The notes below the pieces were generated by a model, which did no database searches, had not been told where the DNA came from, and was given only the letters and a program-made list of their open reading frames with translations. A stretch of 64,000 nucleotides of DNA from HXMU1428-3 sp965215715 (GTDB lineage Bacteria > Pseudomonadota > Alphaproteobacteria > Rhizobiales > HXMU1428-3). How positions within the stretch are numbered: position 1 is the first letter of the stretch; each line of letters opens with the position of its first letter. Location: contig OZ244129.1 in NCBI GenBank assembly GCA_965215715.1, positions 372,001 to 436,000 of the forward strand, read 5' to 3'. Shown here one piece after another: positions 16,653 to 25,066 of the stretch. The position numbers and the translations under genes are program-made.

Positions 16653-18190
16653 TGGAAATCAGAGCTGCTGAAATATCCTCCATATTGAAGGATCAGATTG
16701 AGAATTTCGGTAAAGAAGCCGAGGTCTCTGAAATTGGACAAGTGTTGTCTGTAGGTGATGGTATTGCCCGGGTTTATGGCCTTGATAACGTTCAGGCTGG
16801 TGAGCTTGTTGAATTTCCTGGTGGCATTCGCGGCATGGCGTTGAACCTGGAAGTTGATAATGTTGGTGTTGTTATCTTTGGTGATGACCGCGACATTAAA
16901 GAAGGCGACACTGTTAAGCGTTCTGGTGCCATTGTGGATACGCCGGTTGGCAAAGGCTTGCTTGGCCGTGTTGTTGATGCGCTGGGTAACCCAATTGACG
17001 GCAAGGGTCCAATTGACGCCACAGAGCGCCGCTTGGTGGACGTTAAGGCGCCTGGCATTATTCCTCGTAAATCTGTGCATGAGCCCGTGCAGACCGGTCT
17101 GAAGGCCGTTGACAGCTTGATCCCAATTGGACGTGGCCAGCGCGAGCTGATCATTGGTGACCGCCAAACAGGTAAAACCGCCGTGGCTTTGGATGCGATC
17201 TTGAACCAAAAGGTTGTGAACGCCACCGGAACAGAGGCTGAAAAGCTTTATTGTATTTATGTGGCCGTTGGCCAGAAGCGTTCTACTGTAGCGCAGTTTG
17301 TGAAAACTTTGGAAGAAAATGGCGCGCTTGAATATTCAATCGTTGTGGCTGCGACCGCTTCTGATCCCGCGCCAATGCAGTTCTTGGCACCATTTACAGC
17401 TTGTGCCATGGGTGAATATTTCCGTGACAATGGCATGCATGCCTTGATCACTTATGATGATTTGTCAAAACAAGCGGTTGCTTATCGTCAAATGTCATTG
17501 TTGCTTCGTCGCCCACCTGGACGTGAAGCTTATCCTGGTGACGTTTTCTTCTTGCACTCACGCCTTTTAGAGCGTGCTGCGAAATTAAATGAAGATAATG
17601 GCGCTGGTTCACTTACAGCTTTGCCTGTGATTGAAACCCAAGCCAATGACGTGTCTGCCTACATTCCTACCAATGTGATTTCGATTACAGACGGTCAGAT
17701 CTTCTTGGAAACAGATTTGTTCTATCAAGGTATTCGTCCTGCTGTGAACGTTGGTCTTTCTGTGTCTCGTGTGGGTTCTGCTGCTCAAATTAAAGCGATG
17801 AAACAGGTGGCTGGTCCGATTAAGGGTGAGCTTGCTCAGTACCGCGAAATGGCGGCCTTTGCTCAGTTTGGTTCTGACCTTGATGCGGCAACGCAAAAAC
17901 TGCTTAACCGGGGTGCACGCCTAACTGAACTTCTTAAGCAAGGCCAATATTCGCCATTGCAAGTGGAAGAGCAGGTTGTGGTGATTTATGCCGGTGTGAA
18001 CGGCTATCTTGATCCGATCCCCGTTGGTGATGTGGGCCGGTTTGAAGAAGAGCTGCTTCGTCATTTCCGTGATGAGCAAAAAGATATTCTTGAAACAATC
18101 CGAAGTGAAAAAGCTTTGAGCGATGACACATCTGCCAAATTAAAAGATGCGGTTGATGCGTTTGCAAAGAACTTTGCCGCCTCTGAATAA
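16652..18190 (+). CDS. atpA: ATP synthase F1 subunit alpha
   Basis: Regulatory nucleotide-binding subunit of F1. Walker A GDRQTGKT is at residues 169-176; the ARPPGREAYPGDVF-like block (RRPPGREAYPGDVFFLHSRL) and PAVNVGLSVSRVGSAAQ are present. Length 512 residues is standard. Translationally coupled to atpH. Followed by a stem-loop before atpG, the longest gap inside the operon. Confidence 0.98.
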   Translation: MEIRAAEISSILKDQIENFGKEAEVSEIGQVLSVGDGIARVYGLDNVQAGELVEFPGGIRGMALNLEVDNVGVVIFGDDRDIKEGDTVKRSGAIVDTPVGKGLLGRVVDALGNPIDGKGPIDATERRLVDVKAPGIIPRKSVHEPVQTGLKAVDSLIPIGRGQRELIIGDRQTGKTAVALDAILNQKVVNATGTEAEKLYCIYVAVGQKRSTVAQFVKTLEENGALEYSIVVAATASDPAPMQFLAPFTACAMGEYFRDNGMHALITYDDLSKQAVAYRQMSLLLRRPPGREAYPGDVFFLHSRLLERAAKLNEDNGAGSLTALPVIETQANDVSAYIPTNVISITDGQIFLETDLFYQGIRPAVNVGLSVSRVGSAAQIKAMKQVAGPIKGELAQYREMAAFAQFGSDLDAATQKLLNRGARLTELLKQGQYSPLQVEEQVVVIYAGVNGYLDPIPVGDVGRFEEELLRHFRDEQKDILETIRSEKALSDDTSAKLKDAVDAFAKNFAASE

Positions 18191-18201
18191 GGATTGGGAT
18201 G

Positions 18202-18235
18202 TGTCCTTGAGCCCTGCTTGTTCGGGGCAAGGACA
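18202..18235. other. Stem-loop in the atpA-atpG intergenic region
   Basis: TGTCCTTG (18202-18209) pairs with CAAGGACA (18228-18235); three further C-G pairs can form inside after a two-base bulge. No T-tract follows, and the operon continues into atpG 22 bases later. It may influence mRNA processing or stability, adjusting subunit stoichiometry. Confidence 0.55.
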
Positions 18236-18257
18236 ACAACTGGGAGTGTAGAGCCAA

Positions 18258-19145
18258 ATGGCGAGCCTCAAAGAATTACGCAATCGGATCTCGAGCGTGA
18301 AAGCCACGCAAAAGATCACTAAGGCCATGCAGATGGTGGCCGCTGCTAAATTGCGCCGTGCGCAAGAAGCAGCCGAATCTGCCCGGCCTTATGCTGAGCG
18401 CATGGACAATGTGCTGTCCAATTTAGGGCGCATTTATAAGTCGTCTGAAAGTGCCTCTCCTTATTTGATCGGCACGGGCAAAGAGGATGTGCATTTGCTT
18501 ATCGTTGCCACAGCTGAACGCGGGCTGTGTGGTGGTTTTAATTCTAACATTGCCAAACTGGCTAGATTAGAAGCGCGCCGCCTGCAAAAAGAAGGCAAAA
18601 CGGTTAAAATTATTTGTGTTGGTTCAAAAGGTTATGACCAGCTTAAAAGTGAATTTGACAGCATCATTATTGGTCAGGTTTCGCTTAAAGACTTGAAGCA
18701 AGTTAATTTTGCCAAAGCACATGAGATTGCCAATCAGGCAACTGATATGTTTGATTCTGGTGACGTTGATGTCGTCAAACTTTATTTTTCTGAATTTAAA
18801 TCTGTGATCTCTCAGATCCCGACACAGCTGCAGCTTATTCCTGCCAGTTTTGAGGAAGAAGAGGGTGATAATTCAGATACTTCTCAACCGGTTGTTTATG
18901 AATATGAGCCGGATGAAGAAGAGATTTTAAACGATCTTTTGCCGCGGAACATTGCCACGCAAATCTTTAGAGGATTGCTGGAAAATGCTGCCTCTGAACA
19001 AGGGGCGCGCATGAGCGCTATGGACAATGCGACACGCAACGCTGGCGAGATGATTGATAAATTGACGTTGGTTTATAACCGTTCACGTCAGGCTCAGATT
19101 ACCAAAGAATTGATTGAAATTATTTCTGGCGCTGAGGCGCTTTAG
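18258..19145 (+). CDS. atpG: ATP synthase F1 subunit gamma
   Basis: Central rotor shaft of F1. The N-terminal LKELRNRISSVKATQKITKAMQMVAAAKLRRAQ helix and the C-terminal AMDNATRNAGEMIDKLTLVYNRSRQAQITKELIEIISGAEAL helix are diagnostic (quoted here as the two ends of the coiled-coil shaft at residues 3-35 and 253-294). Length 295 residues is typical for alphaproteobacteria. GGGAG lies upstream of the ATG. Confidence 0.97.
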   Translation: MASLKELRNRISSVKATQKITKAMQMVAAAKLRRAQEAAESARPYAERMDNVLSNLGRIYKSSESASPYLIGTGKEDVHLLIVATAERGLCGGFNSNIAKLARLEARRLQKEGKTVKIICVGSKGYDQLKSEFDSIIIGQVSLKDLKQVNFAKAHEIANQATDMFDSGDVDVVKLYFSEFKSVISQIPTQLQLIPASFEEEEGDNSDTSQPVVYEYEPDEEEILNDLLPRNIATQIFRGLLENAASEQGARMSAMDNATRNAGEMIDKLTLVYNRSRQAQITKELIEIISGAEAL

Positions 19146-19169
19146 ATAGATAAGGGAAAGTTTAATCCA

Positions 19170-20591
19170 ATGGCAACAAAAGTTGGTCGAATTCGGCAAG
19201 TGATGGGCGCTGTGGTTGATGTGCAGTTCGATGGAGAATTGCCAGCGATTATGAGTGCGCTTGAAACAGAAAATAATGGCAAGCGTCTTGTTCTAGAGGT
19301 CGCGCAGCATTTGGGTGAAAACACCGTTCGCACCATTGCGATGGACATTTCTGAAGGCTTGGTTCGCGGGCAAGAAGTGTCAGACACAGGTAGTCCGATC
19401 CAGGTACCTGTGGGTGATGAAACTTTGGGCCGGATTATGAATGTGATCGGTGAGCCGGTTGATGAGGCGGGCGAAATTCCAACTCAATCAAAACGGGCTA
19501 TTCACGCTGATGCCCCAGCCTTCCAAGACCAGTCAACCGAATCTGAGATTTTGGTAACCGGTATTAAAGTTGTGGACTTGCTGGCTCCTTATGCCAAGGG
19601 TGGTAAAATTGGCCTGTTTGGCGGTGCCGGTGTTGGTAAGACCGTTTTGATTATGGAACTGATTAACAACATTGCGAAAACCCACGGTGGTTACTCTGTG
19701 TTTGCTGGTGTTGGTGAGCGGACACGTGAGGGTAATGACCTTTACTGGGAAATGATTGAATCAGGCGTGAACAAAGAAGGCGGCGGTGAAGGCTCTAAAG
19801 CTGCGCTTGTTTATGGTCAGATGAATGAGCCTCCAGGAGCGCGCGCTCGTGTGGCGCTAACTGGTTTGACTGTGGCGGAACATTTCCGTGATCAAGGCCA
19901 GGACGTGTTGTTCTTTGTTGATAACATCTTCCGCTTTACGCAAGCTGGTTCTGAAGTGTCTGCTTTGCTAGGCCGGATCCCATCAGCGGTGGGTTACCAG
20001 CCAACACTTGGTACTGACATGGGCAGTATGCAAGAGCGTATTACATCTACCACAACAGGGTCTATTACCTCTGTGCAAGCTGTTTATGTGCCTGCTGACG
20101 ACTTGACTGACCCGGCGCCGGCCTCAACCTTTGCTCACTTGGACGCAACAACTGTGTTGTCTCGTGCGATTGCTGAAAAAGGTATTTACCCGGCTGTGGA
20201 TCCGCTTGATAGTACGTCTCGTGTGCTTGACCCCCGTGTTGTTGGTGATGAGCACTATGCCATTGCCCGCCGTGTGCAAGAAATTTTGCAAAAATATAAA
20301 GCCTTGCAAGACATTATCGCGATTTTGGGTATGGACGAGCTTTCTGAAGAAGATAAGTTGGTTGTGGCCCGGGCGCGTAAGATTGAACGTTTCTTATCAC
20401 AGCCGTTTGACGTGGCTGAAGTGTTTACCGGTTCTCCTGGTGTTCAGGTTGACCTGAAAGACACCATTGAAGGCTTTAAAGGCCTTTGTGATGGTGATTA
20501 TGATCACTTGCCTGAGCAAGCTTTCTATTTGGTTGGTACCATTGATGAAGCGATGAAAAAGGCTGAAAAACTTGCTGCTGAAGCGGCTTAA
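19170..20591 (+). CDS. atpD: ATP synthase F1 subunit beta
   Basis: Catalytic subunit of F1. Walker A GGAGVGKT is at about residues 151-158; GERTREGNDLYWEM, the DELSEEDK motif (LGMDELSEEDKLVV) and the VGYQPTLGTDMGSMQERI block are intact. Length 473 residues is normal. It follows atpG by 24 bases in the same operon. Confidence 0.98.
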   Translation: MATKVGRIRQVMGAVVDVQFDGELPAIMSALETENNGKRLVLEVAQHLGENTVRTIAMDISEGLVRGQEVSDTGSPIQVPVGDETLGRIMNVIGEPVDEAGEIPTQSKRAIHADAPAFQDQSTESEILVTGIKVVDLLAPYAKGGKIGLFGGAGVGKTVLIMELINNIAKTHGGYSVFAGVGERTREGNDLYWEMIESGVNKEGGGEGSKAALVYGQMNEPPGARARVALTGLTVAEHFRDQGQDVLFFVDNIFRFTQAGSEVSALLGRIPSAVGYQPTLGTDMGSMQERITSTTTGSITSVQAVYVPADDLTDPAPASTFAHLDATTVLSRAIAEKGIYPAVDPLDSTSRVLDPRVVGDEHYAIARRVQEILQKYKALQDIIAILGMDELSEEDKLVVARARKIERFLSQPFDVAEVFTGSPGVQVDLKDTIEGFKGLCDGDYDHLPEQAFYLVGTIDEAMKKAEKLAAEAA

Positions 20592-20612
20592 CCTTTTAAG
20601 AGGTGATGCCTT

Positions 20613-21008
20613 ATGGCGGAAACATTTAAATTTGAGCTTGTTTCACCTGAACGGTTGTTGATGTCAGCTGATGTTAACAGTGTGAAAGTGCCTGGTGATG
20701 AGGGAGACTTTGTTGTTCTGCCAGATCATGCGCCTTTCATGTCAACAATGCGCCCCGGCATGGTGCTCATTGAAGCTGAAGATGGGGAACACAAATATTT
20801 TGTGAAGGGCGGTTTTTCTCAAGTGGAAGACAGCGGCTTGACCATTTTGGCTGAAGAATCTGTTGAGATTTCTGAGTTGAAAGGGGATCGCTTGCAGGAT
20901 GAGATTGCCAATGCCCGCAAGCGTTTAGAGAGCACAGAGAGCGATCATGCCAAGCGGCATGAGAGTGTCCTGATTGATTTCTTAGAAGAGATTGGCTTGG
21001 TGCATTAG
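20613..21008 (+). CDS. atpC: ATP synthase F1 subunit epsilon
   Basis: Rotor subunit with regulatory C-terminal helices. FELVSPERLLMSADVNSVKVP and GDFVVLPDHAPFMSTMRPG are family landmarks (residues 5-50). Length 131 residues. AAGAGGTG precedes the ATG. Last gene of the F1 operon; a strong terminator follows. As in other alphaproteobacteria the Fo genes are not in this operon. Confidence 0.96.
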   Translation: MAETFKFELVSPERLLMSADVNSVKVPGDEGDFVVLPDHAPFMSTMRPGMVLIEAEDGEHKYFVKGGFSQVEDSGLTILAEESVEISELKGDRLQDEIANARKRLESTESDHAKRHESVLIDFLEEIGLVH

Positions 21009-21034
21009 CGCTCTTTTGGAATTGAGATTGAGAT

Positions 21035-21067
21035 AAAAAGCCTACCTCGCTTGAGGTGGGCTTTTTT
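21035..21067 (+). terminator. Intrinsic terminator of the atpHAGDC operon
   Basis: AGCCTACCTC (21039-21048) pairs with GAGGTGGGCT (21053-21062) with one G-U, closing a 4-base loop and followed by TTTTT. It lies 30 bases after the atpC stop. Confidence 0.88.
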
Positions 21068-21112
21068 GTTATGATGGTTTATCTTGTTTTCTATCAGCCA
21101 AGGGGGAAGGGA

Positions 21113-21415
21113 ATGGAGCAAGAAGATTGTCATAGTTGTAACCAACTGGATCAGTTGGATTTAATGCGGGGCCAGACACGGGCATTTTTAAAACAACGTT
21201 TGTTGTTTTGGGCCCTTCGCTGGACGATTGGATTTATTGGCATTTGGGTGATTTTGCAGTTTTATCCCGAGCTGACTTGGCTATGGTGGGCAGGGCTTAT
21301 TGTTGCTTTGATCTCTCTTGTTGCCATTTTGGGTAGTTTTTTGTTTTTGGAAAAAAAGATGAAAAAAGCTGCAGATACAGCAAAGACTTTATCTGATGAG
21401 GTGAAAAAGGGATGA
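21113..21415 (+). CDS. Small two-helix membrane protein, unknown
   Basis: A 100-residue protein with a Cys-containing acidic N-terminus (MEQEDCHSCNQLDQLD), two hydrophobic segments (about residues 33-52 and 57-79: LRWTIGFIGIWVILQF and LWWAGLIVALISLVAILGSF) and a Lys-rich cytoplasmic tail. The ATG at 21113 follows GGGGAAGG, so the longer frame starting within the terminator is not used. Not recognised as a named family; position after the atp operon gives no functional clue. Confidence 0.65.
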   Translation: MEQEDCHSCNQLDQLDLMRGQTRAFLKQRLLFWALRWTIGFIGIWVILQFYPELTWLWWAGLIVALISLVAILGSFLFLEKKMKKAADTAKTLSDEVKKG

Positions 21416-21443
21416 TTTTAGCCCTTGCGTTTTTGGGGCCAAT

Positions 21444-21944
21444 TTAAGTTAGCAAGGATGTGAATTCTTCTACCACTTGTTCGTATACCCGGCGTTTGAA
21501 TGGAACAATCAGGCCGGGTAGTTCTTTGGGGTGTTCCCATCGCCATTGGTCAAATTCTGCCTTTTGCTCGGGTTTTTCATTGATGTCAATTTCTGCCTCA
21601 TTGCCTTCAAAGCGCATGGCAAACCATTGTTGGGTTTGGCCGCGATATTTGCCTTTTAAAGCTTTGCCCCATAATTCTTTGGGCAATTCATAGTCAAACC
21701 ATCGGCTCGCTGTTTGAATGACGCTGGCTGAGGTAATGCCGGTCTCTTCTTGTAACTCACGCAAAGCGGCTTGCTCAGGGTTTTCGCCTTTATCTATGCC
21801 CCCTTGGGGCATTTGCCAAATAAAGGGCCCGTTAGGATTATCATGTGATTTAGAAATACGCCGCCCAATCCAGACTTTGTTGTCAGGATTTAACAAAAAA
21901 ATGCCAACGCAACGGCGCAAGGGTAATTGATTAAAATCTGTCAT
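21444..21944 (-). CDS. rppH: RNA pyrophosphohydrolase (Nudix)
   Basis: Removes pyrophosphate from 5'-triphosphorylated RNA, starting 5'-end-dependent decay. The Nudix box GX5EX7REUXEEXGU is present as GGIDKGENPEQAALRELQEE then TGI (about residues 46-68); RRCVGIFLLN, the YELP region and WQMPQGG agree with RppH. Length 166 residues is normal. Located at the end of the conserved deacetylase-ctpA-envC block. Confidence 0.93.
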   Translation of the reverse strand: MTDFNQLPLRRCVGIFLLNPDNKVWIGRRISKSHDNPNGPFIWQMPQGGIDKGENPEQAALRELQEETGITSASVIQTASRWFDYELPKELWGKALKGKYRGQTQQWFAMRFEGNEAEIDINEKPEQKAEFDQWRWEHPKELPGLIVPFKRRVYEQVVEEFTSLLT

Positions 21945-22060
21945 TGATGATTATCGATCCATTGATGAAGGCAGACCAATTGAGGGTTTATATAATAATC
22001 TTATTGTACTTTGATAAAGGCTTTATAACAATTTTATCACTGGTTTGCAGTTGATATTTG

Positions 22061-23227
22061 TTAGCTTTGAGGCTGGGCAACCATGTGGGTGAGAGGGACA
22101 AGTGTGATGCCGCGTTGTTTTAAATTGCTGGCCCACTCATTTAGGCGTTGAATGGATAAGGGCAGGGCACTGGCCACGCCAATGGCGCTTCCTTGTTGTT
22201 GTGCAGTTTCTTCCAGGCGTTTTAAGGCTTGGTCAATGGCTTGCTTGTTTTTTATTTCATCGATGACCATTGTGCCTTGGGTGTATTCTAGTTTGAGTTC
22301 TTGTGAAATTTTGTACGGTGTGTTTGCCGTTTGGCTGTTATGATCCATATATAAAAGCCCGCGGTTTTTAACCTCACGCATAATGGAATAGACGGCATTT
22401 TCATGAGAAATGAACTTGCTACCATCTAGATTGATAATGCCGACATAGCCTGTCATGCGCCCCATGAGCCAGGTTAAGCGTTCAATGTTTACCAGATCAG
22501 TTTGAAAAGAGAGCAATGTGTGTGGGCCTGGGTCATTGTCTGGATAGTCGAACGGTTCCATGGGAACTTCCAAAATGAGTTCATGTCCTGCGGCTCTGGC
22601 GCGCCTGGTCCAGTTTTTGAGCTGTGAGGCGTAGGGATTAAAGCTAAAGGTGATTTCTGCAGGTAATGTTTCTATTGCGCTTTCAGTTGTTGGCTGGGAC
22701 AGCCCGAGCCCGGTGATAACCAGGGCGATGGTTTTTAAATTTTTACCTTTTACTTTTGAGGGGCGGGCATATACATCAAGAGCGCGGCGGCCATCATCAG
22801 CAATGCGTGGTATTAAGCCATACTTGTTCTTTTCAACCAATTCTGGAATTGGTGCGGGGGGCAGACCTATTTTGCCGATATATTCAAGTTGGTCTTGATG
22901 GTTTTTCTGAACTTGTTGTTTTAGGGTTTTTTTTGCTGGCTTTTCTGTGGCCGGGGTCAAGGTGGCTGGTTTTTTTGCAAAATAACGCGGGACTTTTTGG
23001 ACCTTTTTGGTCCCTTTTATCGTGCGTTCGCGTTTTTTTAAAATCAGTTGGGCCTGTTTTTGGGCTAAGGCCTTTTCAGCTTGTTGGCGGTCTTTTATTT
23101 GCATCACAGAATAGGGCTGGCCACCCAAGGGCGCTTTGACCAGTGTCATCGTTAGGAAAAAAAGAACAAAGGCAGTGCCAGTGAAAATGCTGGTGATGTA
23201 TAATTTGTTCATGAGGCTTGCCACCAT
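22061..23227 (-). CDS. Divergent polysaccharide deacetylase family protein
   Basis: A 388-residue protein with one N-terminal membrane anchor (residues 9-30), a Lys/Gln-rich linker to about residue 135, then a YibQ-like divergent polysaccharide deacetylase domain: IALVITGLGLSQPTTESAI, ITFSFNPYASQLKNWTRRAR, GHELILEVPMEPFDYP and the terminal GSAIGVASALPLSIQRLNEW. Probably acts on an envelope glycan or peptidoglycan. A second ATG five codons later (23212) is equally possible as start. It lies downstream of ctpA and the EnvC-like gene, as in related genomes. Confidence 0.87.
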   Translation of the reverse strand: MVASLMNKLYITSIFTGTAFVLFFLTMTLVKAPLGGQPYSVMQIKDRQQAEKALAQKQAQLILKKRERTIKGTKKVQKVPRYFAKKPATLTPATEKPAKKTLKQQVQKNHQDQLEYIGKIGLPPAPIPELVEKNKYGLIPRIADDGRRALDVYARPSKVKGKNLKTIALVITGLGLSQPTTESAIETLPAEITFSFNPYASQLKNWTRRARAAGHELILEVPMEPFDYPDNDPGPHTLLSFQTDLVNIERLTWLMGRMTGYVGIINLDGSKFISHENAVYSIMREVKNRGLLYMDHNSQTANTPYKISQELKLEYTQGTMVIDEIKNKQAIDQALKRLEETAQQQGSAIGVASALPLSIQRLNEWASNLKQRGITLVPLTHMVAQPQS

Positions 23228-23233
23228 TTGTTC

Positions 23234-23263
23234 AGAGCGTTTTGCTATAAAATAAAACGTTCT
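23234..23263. repeat. AGAGCGTTT-type hairpin repeat
   Basis: AGAGCGTTTT (23234-23243) pairs with AAAACGTTCT (23254-23263) with one G-T, loop of ten bases. It is immediately upstream of the deacetylase start. Similar AGAGCGTTT palindromes occur near 41106 and 57155. Confidence 0.55.
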
Positions 23264-23461
23264 TTAGGAGACCACTCAACACGTAACGCAATCAACCATT
23301 TTAAAGTGATGGGGTGATGTCTATTTCATAAAAATGTTCAACGTGTAAATCATCAAAAAAATAACTATGGGAGAGCAATGACTGCACTCCCATTGTTACT
23401 TTTTTCAGATTAGCTTGAAACTATTACCTGATTCCTAATGAAATATCGATTTTTAGGCCTT

Positions 23462-24856
23462 TTAGGGGCTTACAGGCTGTTCGGCTTGGGTTTTATCCTT
23501 GTCGGCGCTTGGGCTATTGTCTTGAACCTTTTCCTTCATAGAGGTTTTGTCGTCCTTTTTGGGAAGTTCAACCTCTCCATGTAGAAACTTAATGGCATAT
23601 TGCAATTGTGTATCTTTTTTAGGATCAGTTGGCACAAAGGATAAAGAGCCATGTTGCTCTTCTTTTTTCTCATTAACCGAAATATGACCTCTTAAGCTTG
23701 CCTCGCCTTTGGTTTTAATCGGCTTGCCTTTGAATTCATCGGGTAATTCTTGTTGAACAAGCACAGTAGGATCAATGCCTTTGGCTTGAATAGAGGTGAT
23801 AGAAGGGGTGTAGTAAAGAGCTGTGGTTAGGCGGATGGCTCCGTTAGATCCCAATGGAATAATGGTTTGCACAGAGCCTTTACCAAAGGTGCGTGAGCCA
23901 ACAAGGGTTGCTCGTTTATGATCAAGCAAGGCACCTGCAACAATTTCTGAGGCTGAGGCTGAGCCACCATTAATCAAAATGACAATTTTTTTGCCGTCAG
24001 AAATATCACCGCGGCGGGCTGTTGCGCGTTGTGTTTCTTCTAGATTGCGGCCCCGTGTGATCACAATGGCCCCTTCATCTAAAAACGCATCTGAGACTTT
24101 AATGGCTTGTTCTAACAGGCCGCCCGGGTTGTTTCTAAGGTCAATGATATAACCCTTTAAATTCTCCTGACCGATTTCGTCGCGGATTTTTTTCACCGCT
24201 TCTTGCAGACCAGAAGCTGTGCGCTCATGGAAAGAGGGAAGGCGAATATAGCCAATATCTTTGCCTTCAACCCGGTGGCTTACCTTGTTGATTTGGATGA
24301 CCGCGCGCTTGATTTTGATATCAAATGGTTCTTTCACATTTTTGCGCAAAACGGTGATGGTAATTTCTGAACCAACTGGCCCGCGCATGCGGTCAACCGC
24401 TTCGCGCAAGGTTAGCCCGTCAACTTCTTCGCCGTTTAGGTGAGAGATAAAGTCACCTGGCAAAATGCCGGCTTTTGCGGCCGGGGTGTCATCTATTGGG
24501 GTGATGACCTTGACCAAGTTATTTTCCATGCGCACTTCTATACCCAGACCGCCAAATTCACCGCGGGTTTGCACTTGCATGTCATTAAGGCTTTCAGGGC
24601 TTAAATAGGCCGAGTGAGGGTCCAGCGAGGTGAGCATGCCATTGATGGCACTTTCAATCAGCTTTTTGTCGTCTGGTTTTTCAACATAGTCATTGCGCAC
24701 ACGCTCAAGAACGTCGCCAAATAAATCTAAATGGCGATATATGCTCTTATTGCCAGCTTGTGCTGATAAGATATCTCTTGAACCAACAACTATACCGCCA
24801 ATAATGCCACCAGCTAATAGCAGTGACAGACATGTTGTAAACGTTTTAACATTCAT
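23462..24856 (-). CDS. ctpA: Carboxy-terminal processing protease (S41)
   Basis: Periplasmic serine protease cleaving C-terminal regions of envelope proteins, often cell-wall enzymes. An N-terminal anchor or signal (residues 5-27) is followed by a PDZ domain (GGLGIEVRMENNLVKVITP, about residues 98-170) and the S41 catalytic domain with nucleophile Ser in GGSASASEIVAG (about residue 302) and Lys in FGKGSVQT (about 325). The C-terminal 90 residues are charged and probably flexible. I take the ATG at 24856; the frame extends three codons to a TTG. Neighbouring EnvC-like and deacetylase genes suggest a shared cell-wall role. Confidence 0.93.
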   Translation of the reverse strand: MNVKTFTTCLSLLLAGGIIGGIVVGSRDILSAQAGNKSIYRHLDLFGDVLERVRNDYVEKPDDKKLIESAINGMLTSLDPHSAYLSPESLNDMQVQTRGEFGGLGIEVRMENNLVKVITPIDDTPAAKAGILPGDFISHLNGEEVDGLTLREAVDRMRGPVGSEITITVLRKNVKEPFDIKIKRAVIQINKVSHRVEGKDIGYIRLPSFHERTASGLQEAVKKIRDEIGQENLKGYIIDLRNNPGGLLEQAIKVSDAFLDEGAIVITRGRNLEETQRATARRGDISDGKKIVILINGGSASASEIVAGALLDHKRATLVGSRTFGKGSVQTIIPLGSNGAIRLTTALYYTPSITSIQAKGIDPTVLVQQELPDEFKGKPIKTKGEASLRGHISVNEKKEEQHGSLSFVPTDPKKDTQLQYAIKFLHGEVELPKKDDKTSMKEKVQDNSPSADKDKTQAEQPVSP

Positions 24857-25066
24857 AGTTTGCAAACCCTTTTTAGCACTGTCTCAACTGTTCTTTGTTT
24901 TGTTTTTTCAGTTGATTTGCGCACATTCTATCGTTTTGAGAGTGATTTATCTATCTTAAGTTTTGTTCTGGCGTTTTTTTATGTTGTTTTTACGGCATTT
25001 CACCCGCCAGAGCGTGTCAAACAAGGCATTTCATACCATTTTGGCTGATATTTATAGAAGTGCATC

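Noticed and set aside
21056..21112. Upstream extension of the small membrane protein after atpC
   Set aside because: It would start inside the atp terminator; GGGGAAGG precedes the ATG at 21113.
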